Under the pieces are notes generated by a model. It searched no databases. It saw nothing but the letters and a program-made list of their open reading frames with translations, and was not told the DNA's origin. From the NCBI RefSeq assembly GCF_905475395.1, contig NC_058338.1, positions 71,063,435 to 71,127,434 on the forward strand: DNA of 64,000 nucleotides, in the 5' to 3' direction. The first letter of the stretch is position 1; every line of letters begins with the position of its first letter. Below, one piece after another: positions 12,952 to 25,495 of the stretch. The stretch comes from Chrysoperla carnea (lineage: Eukaryota; Arthropoda; Insecta; Neuroptera; Chrysopidae). The position numbers were made by a program, and so were the translations under genes.

Positions 12952-13060
12952 TTTATCAGGAATTTTGAAAGGTAAGTAAAAATTTATCAAAATTATCTTT
13001 TAATTAATTGATTTGTTATCTGTTTCTGCTGCATTGTTTTTTGCTAGCATTTTAACAATT
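12952..13060 (+). promoter_or_regulatory. non-coding block shared with upstream of mannosidase copy 2
   Basis: About 110 bp containing 'ttttgaaaggtaagt', 'cttttaa' and 'tttgttatctg' matches 24492-24585, upstream of the second mannosidase, in the same order and strand. It lies about 2.1 kb before the first gene's ATG. The phrase gaaag|gtaagt looks like an exon end plus splice donor, so a non-coding first exon is one reading; a duplicated enhancer is another. Confidence 0.4.
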
Positions 13061-13485
13061 AAAAAAAATTGACAATTGATTGTTTAAGAAAAGTAGGTAT
13101 TGTTAAAAAAGTTGTGTAATTGAAAACAATCGATTATCATTATCATTGGCATTATATTGTTTTTTCCACTTTTATAATTATTGTTTATAAAAGAAAGTAT
13201 TGATCAAGATAAATAAGGTGTGTTAAGCATTGACATTAAAAATTTAAAAAAATGTCGAATCGGCAAGAATTTAAATTTAAATAAATGCCAAAAGTGAATT
13301 GAAAAATTTATACATAACTGTAGGGCAAGCTAAAAAGTGTTGTAAATGTTATAAATAATTTATATAAAGACAAATATTTTTCCTAGAAAAGTAAACTTTT
13401 ATATTCACAAATATTTTCGATTAGAATATATTTCCCTAAATCTTAACTAGATGAAAAGAAACAATTGACTGAGTTAATTGTTGAA

Positions 13486-14073
13486 ATACCATGCATAGTC
13501 AGTGTTGATTTCTTTATCACATAACACATACAAAAATGTACAGACAGTGTTGATTGCGCAATCGTTTGTTTTTTTGACGTCACGTAAATAACAAAAGATA
13601 TTCACTTTTAAATAGACACACACATAACTGATATTCTTATATTAATACATACAATAAAATTTGCACCTAATTAACGCCCTCGTGGGTAAACAGTGATGTT
13701 TACAAAAAAATGTTTCAAACAAAAGTTTTTTATTTTTTTATAAGCAACATTTTTTATATTTAAACTTTTGTTCTATCTCTAACGGTTTACAAGATGGGTC
13801 CTACGGACCCAAGACCCAACTGACCTATGATGCTCATTTACGAATTTGACCTCACTTTTTACGTCCTGAGTACTCTGTAAGAATTTCAGCTCGATATCTT
13901 TTTTCGTTTTTGAGTTATCGTGTCCACAGACGGACGGACAACCGGAAATGGATTAATTAGGTGATTTTATGAACAGCTATGACAAAATTTTTTTCCTAGC
14001 ATCATTATTTTTAAGCGTTACAAACTTGGGACTAAACTTAATATACTATGTATATTTCATATATGCATGGTAT
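13486..14073 (+). repeat. dispersed repeat family A, long copy 1
   Basis: It starts at 'aaataccatgcat' and ends at 'atgcatggtat', short inverted ends. The core contains 'gggtaaacagtgatgtttac', 'tctatctctaacggtttaca', 'gggtcctacggacccaagac', 'gttttgagttatcgtg..'-type text and 'acaaacttgggactaaac'. Further copies lie at 42603-43093 (minus), 59208-59862 (plus), 57180-57372 (plus, partial) and 555-880 (pieces). No protein is encoded. It looks like a non-autonomous DNA element. Confidence 0.7.
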
Positions 14074-14389
14074 AAAAATAGCACCGTTAAGTTATACCTA
14101 CTATTTTTAAAATAAAGTTGACTGGAGAAAATTTATATAAAAGAATTTCTGTCAATTTTGGAGTTAGGAAGTGCACGATTACTTCAGATACAATTTTACT
14201 TTTAATTGAATTTTTTTTATTTGATTCATTATTTTTTTCATAATTTGTAAAAAAAAAACTGCCAAAAAAAGGATTTAAGCCCCCCCCCCCTGCATAGTCG
14301 ATTTTTAGTACAAACTTGTTACAACCTAATTAACCACTGTGCCAAATTTGAAAAAATTTTCCCTATAGATATTTAATTTAATTGTACTC

Positions 14390-14770
14390 AACATGAAATC
14401 GTAATATAGGATGTAGGTAAATCCTGATGTCGAATTGGTCATATTACCCATAAAAATATAAAACTAGACTTGATACGGCCATGACAAAATTTGAAAGTGA
14501 AATTAAAATTGATTAAAAACGAAGAAGTTATAAGCAATCAAAGGTATCATCTCCTTTAAGCAAAACAAAGCTCTATATATAATCTCTATGGCGATACCCA
14601 CGTATGATGTCACAAGTGAGCATCTTCCTCTTTGTTTAATTAGGAGCTTTAAACGTTCATATCTTGCATACTAGTAAAGATTTTTAAAAACTTTTTTCCA
14701 TCTGAAGAAAAGAGGATCTGAGGAGAATTATTCATTTGAAGTGATAACAAAAATTTAGTCCGATCCCCTA
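14390..14770 (+). repeat. dispersed repeat family B, copy 1
   Basis: Reverse-complement match to 56808-57165. Shared phrases include 'cctgatgtcgaattgg', 'tatggcgatacccacgtatg' and 'tttgtttaattagga'. Non-coding. Its right end lies about 340 bp before the first mannosidase start, so it borders or lies within the promoter region. Confidence 0.65.
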
Positions 14771-14955
14771 TTGTTGACAGCTTGCTTAATTGCAGTAAAT
14801 TGTTTCTTTGATACTTGATTAAAATAATTTAACAACGATAATATTGCAACGTGAAATTAATATCATTTTGACTAATTATTGGAAATAAACGCCGGTGAAT
14901 GGACATATCGTGAGCAGCACTCAAAGTTAAGTAGTATTTAAATTTCTAACACATT

Positions 14956-14985
14956 TTATCAATATAAATATCAATTGATAAAGAT
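14956..14985 (+). promoter_or_regulatory. GATA-type and TATA-like sites upstream of mannosidase 1
   Basis: The stretch holds TTATCA, TATCAATTGATAAAG (a palindromic GATA pair) and a TATAAATA word about 140 nt before the ATG. The equivalent place before the second gene (27172-27240) also carries TTATCAATAA twice and GATTGATAATAA. GATA factors drive many insect gut genes; the link is inference. Confidence 0.35.
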
Positions 14986-15031
14986 TTTTAAAAAGAAAAA
15001 GACATAAATATATGAACTTTCAACATATTTA

Positions 15032-15062
15032 GAACATTACACCCAAGGGTGTGTGTTTTTAT
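15032..15062 (+). promoter_or_regulatory. 5' UTR/start-site block shared by both mannosidases
   Basis: 'gaacattacac..aagggtgtgtgttt' here matches 'aaacattacatcgaagtgtgtgttt' at 27292-27318. Both are 50-75 nt before the ATG, so they probably mark the start-site region. Here 'tatttag' precedes it and could serve as an acceptor; copy 2 reads 'tatttaa'. Confidence 0.4.
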
Positions 15063-15105
15063 CTCAATTATTGAATTTCGAAGAATTAAATTTAATTTAA
15101 CTGTG

Positions 15106-18100
15106 ATGTATTGGTTTATTCCATTATTGTTATTACTGTTGTTAAATAAACCATTTATTGGTGAAGCGGGTAAAATAAAAACCGTTTCATTAATCGATAA
15201 TCATGAGCAGGAACGGGAATCATTAGTTCAATCATTAGAAGGAATTTGGAATGTAACAAACGATAATCATTGTAAGTTTATTTTTAACTTTAAAAGGAAT
15301 TATTATAAGATCATTTTCGTCTCTAACTCCGCCTGCCTGTCTGTTAAATAAATTCGGTGAAATCCTATTTTTTTAACGAAAAAAGATCACATTTTGGTAT
15401 ACTTATAGAATTAGATCTCGTTTGATCGGAGAGTAAGTTAGATAATTAAAAATGTTCAAGTAAAATAAAACCTAGAATCTAAGACGGAATTATCTCAACT
15501 TCTTGAAAAAATAAATTTCTATTATTTTTCACTGAATTCTAATTTCAAGTAAAAAACCTATATTTTGCTTAATCAAGCCAAGATAGTATAAGTCGTCATT
15601 AGCTATTTTCGTAGTATAGGCAATTAACGTGACATTGATGTAAATAGGGTTTTCAATAGACATTTTCATTTTAATTAGGATTCATTATTGTTTTGAACAG
15701 ACAATAATAAATTGGACAAAGATTCAATATATTTGTTATTCATTTTATCACATTAGCTTTTTTTTAACCTGTTCGAAACAAAAGGTAATCACATTTTAAA
15801 ATGAAAAGGTCTATTGTTAAGCTTGCTTGTAAATAATTGTTTTCTAGAGCAAGTTTGGGAGCTTTTTAGGCAATATTCAAAATATCAGGAATAAGATACG
15901 GACTGATTCGTGTAATTGAGACTCATGTTGCTTGATTGAAAAGTGTCCCAGTTCTTCCCATCTCTTGTTAGGAGGATGTTAAAACATTTTGCTACTCAAT
16001 AGTTCGTAAAATTCGTGTATATAATTACTAAAGAAAAATTCAGACGCAGGCGTATTTTACATAGGGGGAACGATTCTTGAAATATTGATTTCTAGCCGTT
16101 TTTGAGGTGATATAAAAAAGCTTGATGGCAGAAAAAATTTTCACAATAAAATCTGTACTTTCCGAATGATTAGAATTGAGGTAAGGTAATAGTCTTTCAG
16201 GTCTTTCTATCTTGGGCTTTGGCTTTAAAATTACCTTCGTCTTCTTACTTGTCTTGATTCTTTTGGGTTGGAATAAATCTTTTCAGTTTCTCGTATAAAA
16301 TACTTTTTCAAATTTCAGTAACAATGCCTAAATTTTTAAGCAAATTTCGAAGTTCGAGATTAGTTTTTACCCTCCGTACGCTGTCTAATATAGGTACATA
16401 TATTTTACCTAACAATACGATTTTCTTTTCCCATACCCCTGGACCCTTCTTATTGTACAGGCCTAATATTTTTATAAATTGCCTTTTTGATATTTACATA
16501 AATGTAACCTTCGCTAAATATATCTCTGAAGATTAATTACGGTTTATTACCTAATTCATACTGATGATGTGTTCATTATAGCCGAAATAACGCTTTTATA
16601 CCAAAACCCATATATTGCCCCATTCAATATATTTGTAACTTTTATTTTTAAGCTATCAATATTTTTTGTAATGTTCCCGGCGGAATATATTCTGATTTAA
16701 TGGATGCTGGTATTATTGGTGATATATATAAGAATTTCAATGATCTTGAATTACGATGGATACCCAGGGAAAATTGGAATTATTTTACAAATTTTTCTGG
16801 TAATACAATAAATACAATAATTAAATCATTCTTGAATCTTTTAATCATTTTGGTTATTTTTAAGTTTCTAAGGAAATTCTTGAAAAAAAAGCAGTCTTTT
16901 TAGTGTTCAATGGCATAGATACATTTGCCACGATTACCTTAAACGGCAAAGAAGTTGGATATACCGAAAATATGTTTCGTCGATATCGTTACAGTGTAAA
17001 AGATTTTCTACGGGTAAGAAAACAATATTGATCAACTAGGCACTCAGTAAATTTTAACTTACTTGAGAGGAAGTACTAAATTTTAAACTTGAAAACAATA
17101 GAAACATAATATTGCATGACAAATTTAACTTTTACACACTCTTTAGTTCCCAGTTTATTAAAAATGAAAGGTATATTGATTGGTTCGCTCAAATTTTATT
17201 GTTTCAGATTGGAAATAACAATATTTCAGTTTATATTCACTCACCGATTGAAGTATCAATTAAGGAATATGAAATAGAAACAAAACGTCACGATGGAATT
17301 CCTGTACTTCCTATATGCCTACCAGATAAATATAATGGTGAATGTCATGTGAATCATATTCGAAAACAACAAGCATCGTTCAGCTGGGATTGGGGTCCTT
17401 CGTTTCCAAGTTCTGGAATATGGTAGCTCGTTCTTTTTAATTTTCAATGTTTATTTTAATAATCAAACAAAACAGCAAATGTCTCCAAAATAAGGAATAT
17501 TCAAGCATCCTTTAGCAAATCCCGAAAATTTTACTTAAAGAATGTGGTACTTTTGTTTTAAAAACGATCGAATGAGACTATGGAAAGTAGCTTCTGTCTC
17601 CATATCCACTCCAATTCTCTCTCCTTATTAAGCTGATTCTGCTCAGAAGGGTTACGTTTGAAATCATCCATCCTTTATCTATCTAATATCCAATTTCCAT
17701 CTTTTTTTTCTTGTTAAAAAAAATAAATTTTCTCTTAAAGGAAATTGCCCGTTCTTGAAACTTACGATGTGGTGATGATTGGAGACATTGAAGTTCACAT
17801 TACTAGACAATCCGAGAATAAACGGTGGGACGTAAAATTAATTGCACACCTGGAAAGTTTCCCAAATAATACGATTTCTGGTTCATTAATATCCAAATTG
17901 TCTCATTATAAAAATAAAACTAGTTTCATTGTAAATGAAACAAATATTGAAAATTATAAAATACCAAATAGTGGAAGAATTGCGATTACACAAAATTTAA
18001 TTGTACCTGATGTAAGTTTATAAAGCAAAATGTAAGTATACTAGATTTTAAACAAAAGTAATGGAAATTTTATTTCTTTTGCTATTTAGGATTTTGTGGA

Positions 18101-21100
18101 TTTGTGGTGGCCTAATGGCTATGGACAACAAATCCTCTATGATTTAAATGTATCTTTTAACAGTTCTGAGCATGTTTCCAAATCCATAAAAGTTGGATTT
18201 CGAACAATACAATTAGTTGAAGATGCTATTGGTAAGTTGTATTTATAAACAATATTTCTAAAAATTTAACATAAAAGTTGGATTTCGAACAATACAATTA
18301 GTTGAAGATCCTATTGGTAAGTTGTTTTTATAAACAATATTTCTAAAAATTTAACATCGTTTTAAATCACTTTACAGAGAATCATGAAGGAGCAACATTT
18401 TATTTTAAAATAAACGATCTACCAATGTTTATGAAGGGATCAAATTGGATTCCATCGAATATATTACCTGAAGCAACAACCTCAGAGGCTGGAGAAAAAA
18501 GAATAAGGAAATTGTTAACGGATGCAAATATTGCCAATATGAATATGTTAAGAGTTTGGGGTGGTGGAATATATGAGTCAGATTTCTTCTATTCTGTAGC
18601 TGATGAATTGGGAATTCTAATTTGGCAAGATTTTATGTTCGCAAGTTCAATGTATCCTGCTAGCGAATCATTTTTAAGGTAAATTTTATAAACTCCGACT
18701 ATGCCTTAGTGACACAGGCCTTTTCCAAACATGACAGTAGTACACGGTACCCATAATACTATGTCTTCCTGACGACTTAAACATAAAATATTCCGTTGTC
18801 TGGATTCCTCCTAATCACAGAGTTAATTTTTCTCTTGCTTCTGTAAACTTGTAAGTCGCCTATGTTAATCAATTTATTTTTAGCAATGTGGAAGAAGAAA
18901 TTGTGCAACAAGTTACCAGACTTCAATATCATCCAAGTATTGCACTTTGGGCTGGTAATAATGAAAATGAAGGAAATCTCAAACATAATCAGTTTGGGAC
19001 CGCAGACCATTATGATCTTTTCAAAGATGATTATATCAAATTATATGCAGATGTTATTAAAACTAATATTGAAAAAATAGATAAAACAAGACCTTTTGTA
19101 CTTTCAAGTCCTGGAAATGGGAAACTAAGTGATGAACAAGGCTATATAGCCGAGGATCCTGGCAGTTCAAAATATGGCGATGGTAATTTTTAATTAAACG
19201 ATATTTATTATTTAATGGTCCCGTTAATCAGGTTATAATCTATTTACCACAATCGAAGTAGGAAAATTTTGGCTCAAACTTAAAATTAGAATATCATTCT
19301 GTTCTAAGCTTCTTCTCATAAAACTGGCCCCCGGGAAATTATCCGAGGAGACAAGGAAAAATAAGTGCCATGTTTTCAAAAAGTTAATGATAGTAGTAAT
19401 ATGCTTAAACTTAAATCAGTCATTTTAGATTACAATTTAATACAAAAAAACACGACTTTTGTCGTCGGTATACAATATAAATATTTTTCAGTTCATGATT
19501 ACCCTTTCTGGAATAACGGTTGGTTACCATCCTCGTTTCCAATTCCAAGATTCATTTCCGAGTATGGACTACAATCATTGCCAAACTATCAAACTTTAGA
19601 AGAAGCAACTGATAATCCATCAACTGATTTACAATATGGTAGTGATTTTATGGAGAAAAGACAACATCACCCAGACAACTATGGGTCTTTGGATTTCCAA
19701 TTATCCACCCAATTTTCTGATGAAAAAATTGATTTTAAAAATTACATTTTTAGAAGTCAAGTAAGTTATATTGATTCTCAAATATTTTTATTTCCAATTT
19801 AACGTAAAATCTAGCCATAGTTTTAAGATTTAAAAAAAAAATTATTGATAAAAAATGCATTTTAACACCAATGTTTTATTTTGATATTTTCAATAGTTTT
19901 TTGTTATTATATTTTAGATTATACAAGCTGTATCCATGAAAGTAGGAACAGAAAAGTTCCGACAATTTCAAAATACGATTCGCGAAGACAGTGCAGGATT
20001 GACCATGGGAGCATTATATTGGCAATTAAATGACGTTTGGCAAGCTCCGTCATGGTCTGGTATAGGTAAGATATTATTACAATAAGAGTATTGAGAGAGA
20101 TTTTCAATACCATTATCTCATGCTCAACCCATAGACTCACAGACTTTTGTCCACTAAGAATAAATCGTATGGATAGGGGTTTCTAATGATTAATCATGAT
20201 ATATAGATAAGAAAACACAAAATTGTTTTTAATAAAAAATAAGGATTATTATTATTTTTAGAAAATAAAATTAGTAAAATTTGGCATTCAGCCACGTGTC
20301 GACAAACACCAATCAAAATGTATTTCGTCACGCCATGGCAACCGCTATTAATGTTTTATAGGTACATTTTAACAGAACGACGCAGGCTACTTGATATATT
20401 GTCTTACTCAAACTGCTTACAACTTGCAAAAAAAAAAAAAAAATAATTGCATGCGAAGCCGTGATGTCGACTGTTTTCGAAGTAAATTTGAATTTACTTC
20501 GAAATTACTTAAATTACTTCGAAAAATGCAAAATACATAACGCAAATAGTATTTTTTTTTTTTAATAAAATTTTTTTCGTGAAATAAAAAATAAAAAAAG
20601 ACTAATTCATAAAGAAAATATTTCGAAAATAAAGCAAATCTTAACGGCAATCGAACCTGCAGGCTCTGACATTACACGCTAGCACTCTTCGTGTATGCCG
20701 AAAAGTGTCTGATACATGTACATTTTTTAGATATCTATATGTATAGTCAATAAAAACACCTTTTTGGCATAAAAAACAATCTAATATCGATAGTGGTTTT
20801 TCCGATATTAATCTAGCTTTTTTACGCAGGGTATAATTGTTTTGTAAATTTTTCATTATTCACGCCATGATAACTAGAACCTGTAATATGATTACTCATC
20901 CTACTACTTCTTATTTTAGATTTTGCTGGTCGTTGGAAAATGTTACATTATTATGCGAAAAACTTTTTTGCACCAATTTTGATATCAGGAAATGTTATCG
21001 ATGATTTATTAACGGTGTTCATTACGTCTGAAGTTCGTAATACAATTGAAGCTTCGATGAGCATTATTATCCATAATTATCAATTATTTAAAGATATCAA

Positions 21101-23173
21101 CACAATTTCTAAAAACGTTTCTATTGTAAGAAATTTTGGCTGAAATACTCACGAAAAGGTCTCACATTAATTAAAATCGAGTACAAAGTCAACTTTATTG
21201 ACATATTATAGACCAAAGGTTGATTTAGGAACACATAAGAACTGAAGTTTCTTGAACTTATTAATAAAAGGTTATTCAGGTTATCCAAAATTCATTATGT
21301 GAGATCTTTTTAAGAAGCTTTCAGGCGAAACCAGATAATATACAAGGTCACCCAAAAGTCATGGACAGCATAAAAATGGTGTTGAGGACTTTATCGTTTT
21401 TTAAACTGCCTGATAATCCTTATAATTAACATTTTATATTATTTAGTTAGGATTGAAAAATATTAAAGAAATTTTTATCTTCAAATCTCAAACACAGTAC
21501 ATCTTTTTTGTATTGTCGTTGACTTCTGGGATTCCTCTAAAAAAATCACGCAATGGTATTAATTTAATTTAATTTTTTGTAGACTCCACAAAACTCATCA
21601 ATTTATTATCAGAATGAAGTAAAAACTTTATTAGGAGACAATGATTTATCCGATACAATTATAATATTGAAGCTGAACATTGAGTCACAGCAGCATAATC
21701 TGGAAAATTTTGTTCTTACTGGTGACCTTAAAAAAGTTACAAATGTACCACATACAACGGTTAGTTTTTTTACTTCGTTATTTGAAGTACAAAGATTAAT
21801 TTGTTCAATTTTTTAATTTGGGATTGCTGTAATACATCTAGTCGTGTTACCTCCTCTTCAATACGTGGTATAAAACAAAGTCGCTTCGTCTGTTTGTCCC
21901 TAATCCCTATGTATGCTTAGATCTTTAAAACTACGCAACGGATTTTGATGCGATTTTTTCTAATAGATAGAGAGATTCAAGAGGAAGGTTTTTATGTTAA
22001 TAAATGCATATTATATAGTAAGGGGTTGAAAGGGATGTCCTTCAAAAACTTAAAAAATTGTGCATCGATTAAGCTCAAAAATTGACAAGATATACAACCA
22101 ACTTCAAGGATTGTTTTCATCTATTTTTAACCTTCGGGGGTGGGGCAAGAAAATGGGGATGAATAATCCAATATTTTCAAATATACCCAAGTGGTGTATC
22201 AAATCTGCATATGGAAGGAGGAGTGAAAGTGGGGATGTTGCCCAGCAAAGGTTCACAGCCAGTTTGAGCAAAAATCGGATCCAATAGGAGGGTTGAAAAG
22301 AGATTTTTTAGTAAGAAAAATTGCAAGGAATTTTAAAAGTCTAACATTAATAATAACCTTTTTTAACAAAGACATTTTAACAGATTAAACATCTAAAGAG
22401 ATTGAAGAGGTGTCTATGGCATATCTTTATCTTTTCTGATATATACCAAAAATCAGATTTCAATTTTTTTTCACATCTCACTGATTTACTCTCATTGGTT
22501 CCTGTTTCTCTTGTGTCGTTTGCCATGCGTACGTTTTTTAGTTGCGTTTTTGTTATCTCTTACTTCTTCACTATCAAAAACTTTTAGCCGTACAATTGAA
22601 TTATTGAAATTTTCAATTTAGCCCTCTTCCCAGTCTTAATTAAATTTTGCAGAAATAGAAAAAAAAATTGTATTATTTTTAACCAAAACTAACAAACAGG
22701 GGCGTTATTAAGTTTTAAGTATCTGTGTATCTATGTATCTGCCTGTGGCATTGCAGCTCATAAACGGATGAATCGATGTTGATTTTTTTCTTGAAGATTA
22801 TCTGGAAACATCTTGAAATATAGCTTAAGCACACTCGATTAAATTGAATTTAAGAAAAAATTATAATCAGGAGATACGATGCCACAGACGAATCGATCAG
22901 ACTTATGTGTTACTATCATAATTTCTGTTTCAGTGTACAGTAACAAAAAAAGATGGTCCCGATTTTCAACTACGTTTAAAAACCGATTCGTATACACCTT
23001 TTGTATGGCTGCAAACCAACATTACTACTGGTCGCTTCTCAGATAATGGCATTATAATGACAACTAAAGAAAAGGACGTTTATTTCTACGGTGATAATCC
23101 AGACATATCTATCGAAGCTTTTCAAGCATCAATTCGAGTTTCTTCCTTACGTAATACAACCCAACTGATCTAA
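15106..23173 (+). CDS. Manba: beta-mannosidase, copy 1 (13 exons, 909 aa)
   Basis: Exons: 15106-15271, 16653-16799, 16865-17013, 17208-17422, 17741-18011, 18090-18231, 18378-18678, 18884-19182, 19492-19760, 19918-20065, 20920-21125, 21583-21759 and 22934-23173. They sum to 2730 nt with no break. GH2 exo-beta-mannosidase, which removes terminal beta-mannose from N-glycan-derived chitobiose-mannose (lysosome) or from dietary mannans. Visible: signal peptide ([21 protein letters not shown]), VPGGIYSDL near the N-terminus of the sugar-binding domain, [33 protein letters not shown], the acid/base motif GNNENE (residues about 489-493), the nucleophile in SEYG (Glu587), RQHH, and YWQLNDVW. Length is normal for the family. 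Start is the ATG after 'ctgtg'; the second gene agrees. The acceptor of exon 3 (ttttaag|tttct) is needed for frame; the next AG, 8 nt on, would give a stop. An 85-bp duplication covers the end of exon 6. It lies in tandem with copy 2, which has the same exon phases. Confidence 0.93.
15272..16652 (+). other. intron 1 of mannosidase copy 1 (1381 bp)
   Basis: AT-rich, with no recognised transposon. Copy 2's intron 1 is 4412 bp and carries several insertions. A 70-codon frame at 16324-16536 shows no homology or coding signs. Confidence 0.6.
18186..18355 (+). repeat. 85-bp tandem duplication across exon 6/intron 6 of mannosidase copy 1
   Basis: Unit 1 is 18186-18270 and unit 2 is 18271-18355, with two visible differences (agatgcta/agatccta and gttgta/gttgtt). 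Each unit contains the last 46 nt of exon 6, the donor g|gtaagttg and 39 nt of intron. Using the second donor would read into an in-frame TAA after the first, so only the first donor (18232) gives a full protein. Unit 2 encodes Pro where copy 2 also has Pro; unit 1 has Ala. Confidence 0.9.
20390..20860 (-). mobile_element. possible tRNA-derived SINE remnant in intron 10
   Basis: On the minus strand, about 20641-20700 reads agagtgctagcgtg...agagcctgcaggttcgattgcc-like text, with a B-box-like GGTTCGATT and a tRNA-like anticodon/variable region. The plus-strand left part has A-rich runs (20428-20443). No clear A box or full clover leaf. It lies in the 854-bp intron 20066-20919; the same intron of copy 2 is only 249 bp, so this is an insertion unique to copy 1. 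Confidence 0.35.
21828..22320 (+). mobile_element. non-coding insect repeat ('cttagatctttaaaactacg' type), intron 12
   Basis: It contains 'gtgttacctcctcttcaatacg'-like text, 'tatgcttagatctttaaaac' and 'gcaacggattttgatgcg', phrases I recall as a repeat widespread in arthropod genomes, possibly Helitron-associated. The right end runs into 'aaggggttgaaagggatg'. The frame at 22060-22287 is part of this repeat, not a gene. A second, weaker relative is at 22720-22870. Confidence 0.45.
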
Positions 23174-23284
23174 TAATATGTAAGAACCGAATCGCAAAAC
23201 TTGCACCAGATTTGGCTTTCAGAACATCTACAAAAAAAAGGCAACGAATAGACAGTATAGCTCAAAACGAAACTTTGTGATTTT

Positions 23285-23290
23285 AATAAA
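23285..23290 (+). terminator. AATAAA poly(A) signal, mannosidase copy 1
   Basis: First AATAAA downstream of the stop at 23171-23173, giving a short 3' UTR of about 130 nt. Confidence 0.55.
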
Positions 23291-25200
23291 TAATTTGTTG
23301 TCTATAATTGTTAGCTCTTATAAGTAACATAGTACGTAATTTTCAGTGTTTTATCAATTAAATAAATTTTTTTAAATTTAATTCAATCTATTATTTTGTT
23401 TCGATGAAAACGTATCATTTGCAAAACTCATAAAATTTATATATTTAGTTTTTTAGGGTGAATATATAATTGACTTCTTTTATCAGTACCTAAGTTAAAA
23501 ATTAAAAAATATAAAAATGTATAAATACATACTTAAACAAACTTTTGCAGTAACTTATTAGATGTTTTTTGAATTAAAAAATTTACCTTGAAAATTGTGT
23601 TGATTATAATGCAAATAGTCTAAAAATTTTCGTAAATTTTAGTAAATATTCCGTGGGTGATATATTTTAGAAATATTTTTAGATAACTATAGAATATTTT
23701 TTGTTGTTTATAGCTTCGTATGATTTGAAAGTAAGGATTATAATCGCAAAAAAATTCGGCGTTTAGTTTTGAACGAATTATTAATTTTACTCATCGCCGA
23801 AAATAAAAAGTATTAACTTAAAGAATTTTCTATCAACACTGCTTATGCTAAGCCAAATTTTGATACTTTTTTATCTGCACCAACGCCATGTGCAGATATC
23901 ACCCCTTGCATTACGTGCAGGTATCATGAGTAAGTAATAAAGAGAAAGTAACCGCAATATGATAGAGAAGAAGCAGTAAATAAGAGCTAATGCAATATCG
24001 TAATATACAAGTTTCAGAGCCTTTATCGATTCAGGCTTCCAAACTTAATGGTTAATAGTCGCCCCGCAAAGATCGACAAAATTAATAGTTGATCGTCACA
24101 GACTCCAAATGTCACTCAAAATTATATTTCTGCTTCTTCTCTATCCCCACTTTGACATCAGTATAGTATTCCTAACTAAAAAAAATTGTCAACATATTAT
24201 AACAAACTTATCTGATTTTTTGGCGTCTTTAGTGTTTACAGTTAACCGCAATATAAAACCGCATTGTTTGTCTAGATTATAAATTTATTTATTTCAGAGA
24301 AACTGCCATTTTTATTTTAGAAATCACCATCTATGAGAAAAATTCCCCGATACAAATTAAGCACCCGTACGCAATACTCTTCCCTAATAAAAACTATTTT
24401 CTATTCGATTACAAAGCTATATATGGCAGCAATAAATGTGTAAACAAATCGATATTTAAAAATTTATATATATATATTATTATTTATATATTTTATCAGC
24501 AAAGTTTTGAAAGGTAGGTCAAAAACTTATCTTTTAAGACCATAAAATTGTTTGTTATCTGCTTTGTTATTTTTCAATATAACAACAAAATGTTTTGTTT
24601 ACTGAGATTATTTTTAAATATTTCAATCTGTATTAACTTTCAGAGGCATGAGAAATAGCTGGCCATACACGAACATCACTTCTTACGAAACAAAATGTGG
24701 AGATTCAACTTTTCTAATTTATTATTTATCAATTTATTTACATCACAAAAATGTCCTCATTTATCCCTTTATTTTAAAAAATTGCCCGAAAATTACGAAA
24801 TATCCGGAATTTTAATTGTAATAGATATCGGTACAAATATTTTATGCGTGTATCTATTAATTTCCTCTGAAATTCCCATATAGTTTAATATAAAGCTTCC
24901 TCGGGTGTGACGAATTTTTTTATCTGATATTTAAAAATAAAATATCTGAAAGTACGTATGAAAAGAAAATAAAACATACTAGATGCTCGGTAAACGTTTT
25001 TCCTAAACTATACATGATTCTGTTATATATAGGAAAGAACTGTTGATAAACTATCGAAATATCGAGATTGTTATTGCGTAATATCAATATTTATTATTCA
25101 TATTTTTTTGGACGACATATCGATCGTTCGATATTGAAATATAGATATCGACAGTCGATTTTTTTATCAAATAAGTTTTCATTTTTCCTTTTTTCTCGTA
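23291..25200. other. AT-rich spacer between the mannosidase genes, left part
   Basis: No gene. A 62-codon frame at 24695-24883 lacks any family signature. It includes the shared upstream block (24492-24585) and the start of a cluster of TATCGA/CGATA words from 25040 on. Confidence 0.45.
24492..24585 (+). promoter_or_regulatory. non-coding block shared with upstream of mannosidase copy 1
   Basis: Matches 12952-13060: 'ttatcag...ttttgaaaggta', 'cttttaa' and 'tttgttatctgc'. It lies about 2.8 kb before the ATG of copy 2. The donor-like word here is gaaag|gtaggt. Confidence 0.4.
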
Positions 25201-25204
25201 AAAT

Positions 25205-25330
25205 ATATATAGTATAACATCATCGTAAATCGTTCCTCCAAATCAGTTCAGTAGTTTTTCTGTAAAAGAGTAACAAACATTCAGACATCCATTCTCGCTA
25301 ACTTTCACGATAGTAATATATATTTGCACC
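25205..25330 (+). mobile_element. RTE-like non-LTR 3' tail, short copy
   Basis: 'aaatcagttcagtagttttt', 'cagacatccattctcgctaa' and 'actttcacga.agtaatatat' match the layout of the following longer tail (25496-25795), which shares 'actttcacgattataatata'. Confidence 0.45.
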
Positions 25331-25495
25331 CTGCGGTGTTACCCGCTATTAAAAGAGAGTGGTGTTATTCGCGATTAAAAGAGATTTTGAGAGTTTTTAT
25401 CGTTACTGTGGAAATTAAGCAAACCTTCTCGAGAAAATGCGCTAAAAATTGATTTCACCAACTTTTATAAAACCCTATAAAAAACACGATTCCTG

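Noticed and set aside
16324..16536. 70-aa plus-strand frame in mannosidase intron 1
   Set aside because: No domain, no counterpart in copy 2, ordinary length for a random frame.
16873..17013. Exon 3 of mannosidase copy 1 starting at 16873 (second AG)
   Set aside because: It would shift the frame and give a stop at once; start at 16865 is in frame and agrees with copy 2.
22060..22287. 75-aa frame in intron 12
   Set aside because: Lies wholly in a widespread non-coding repeat.
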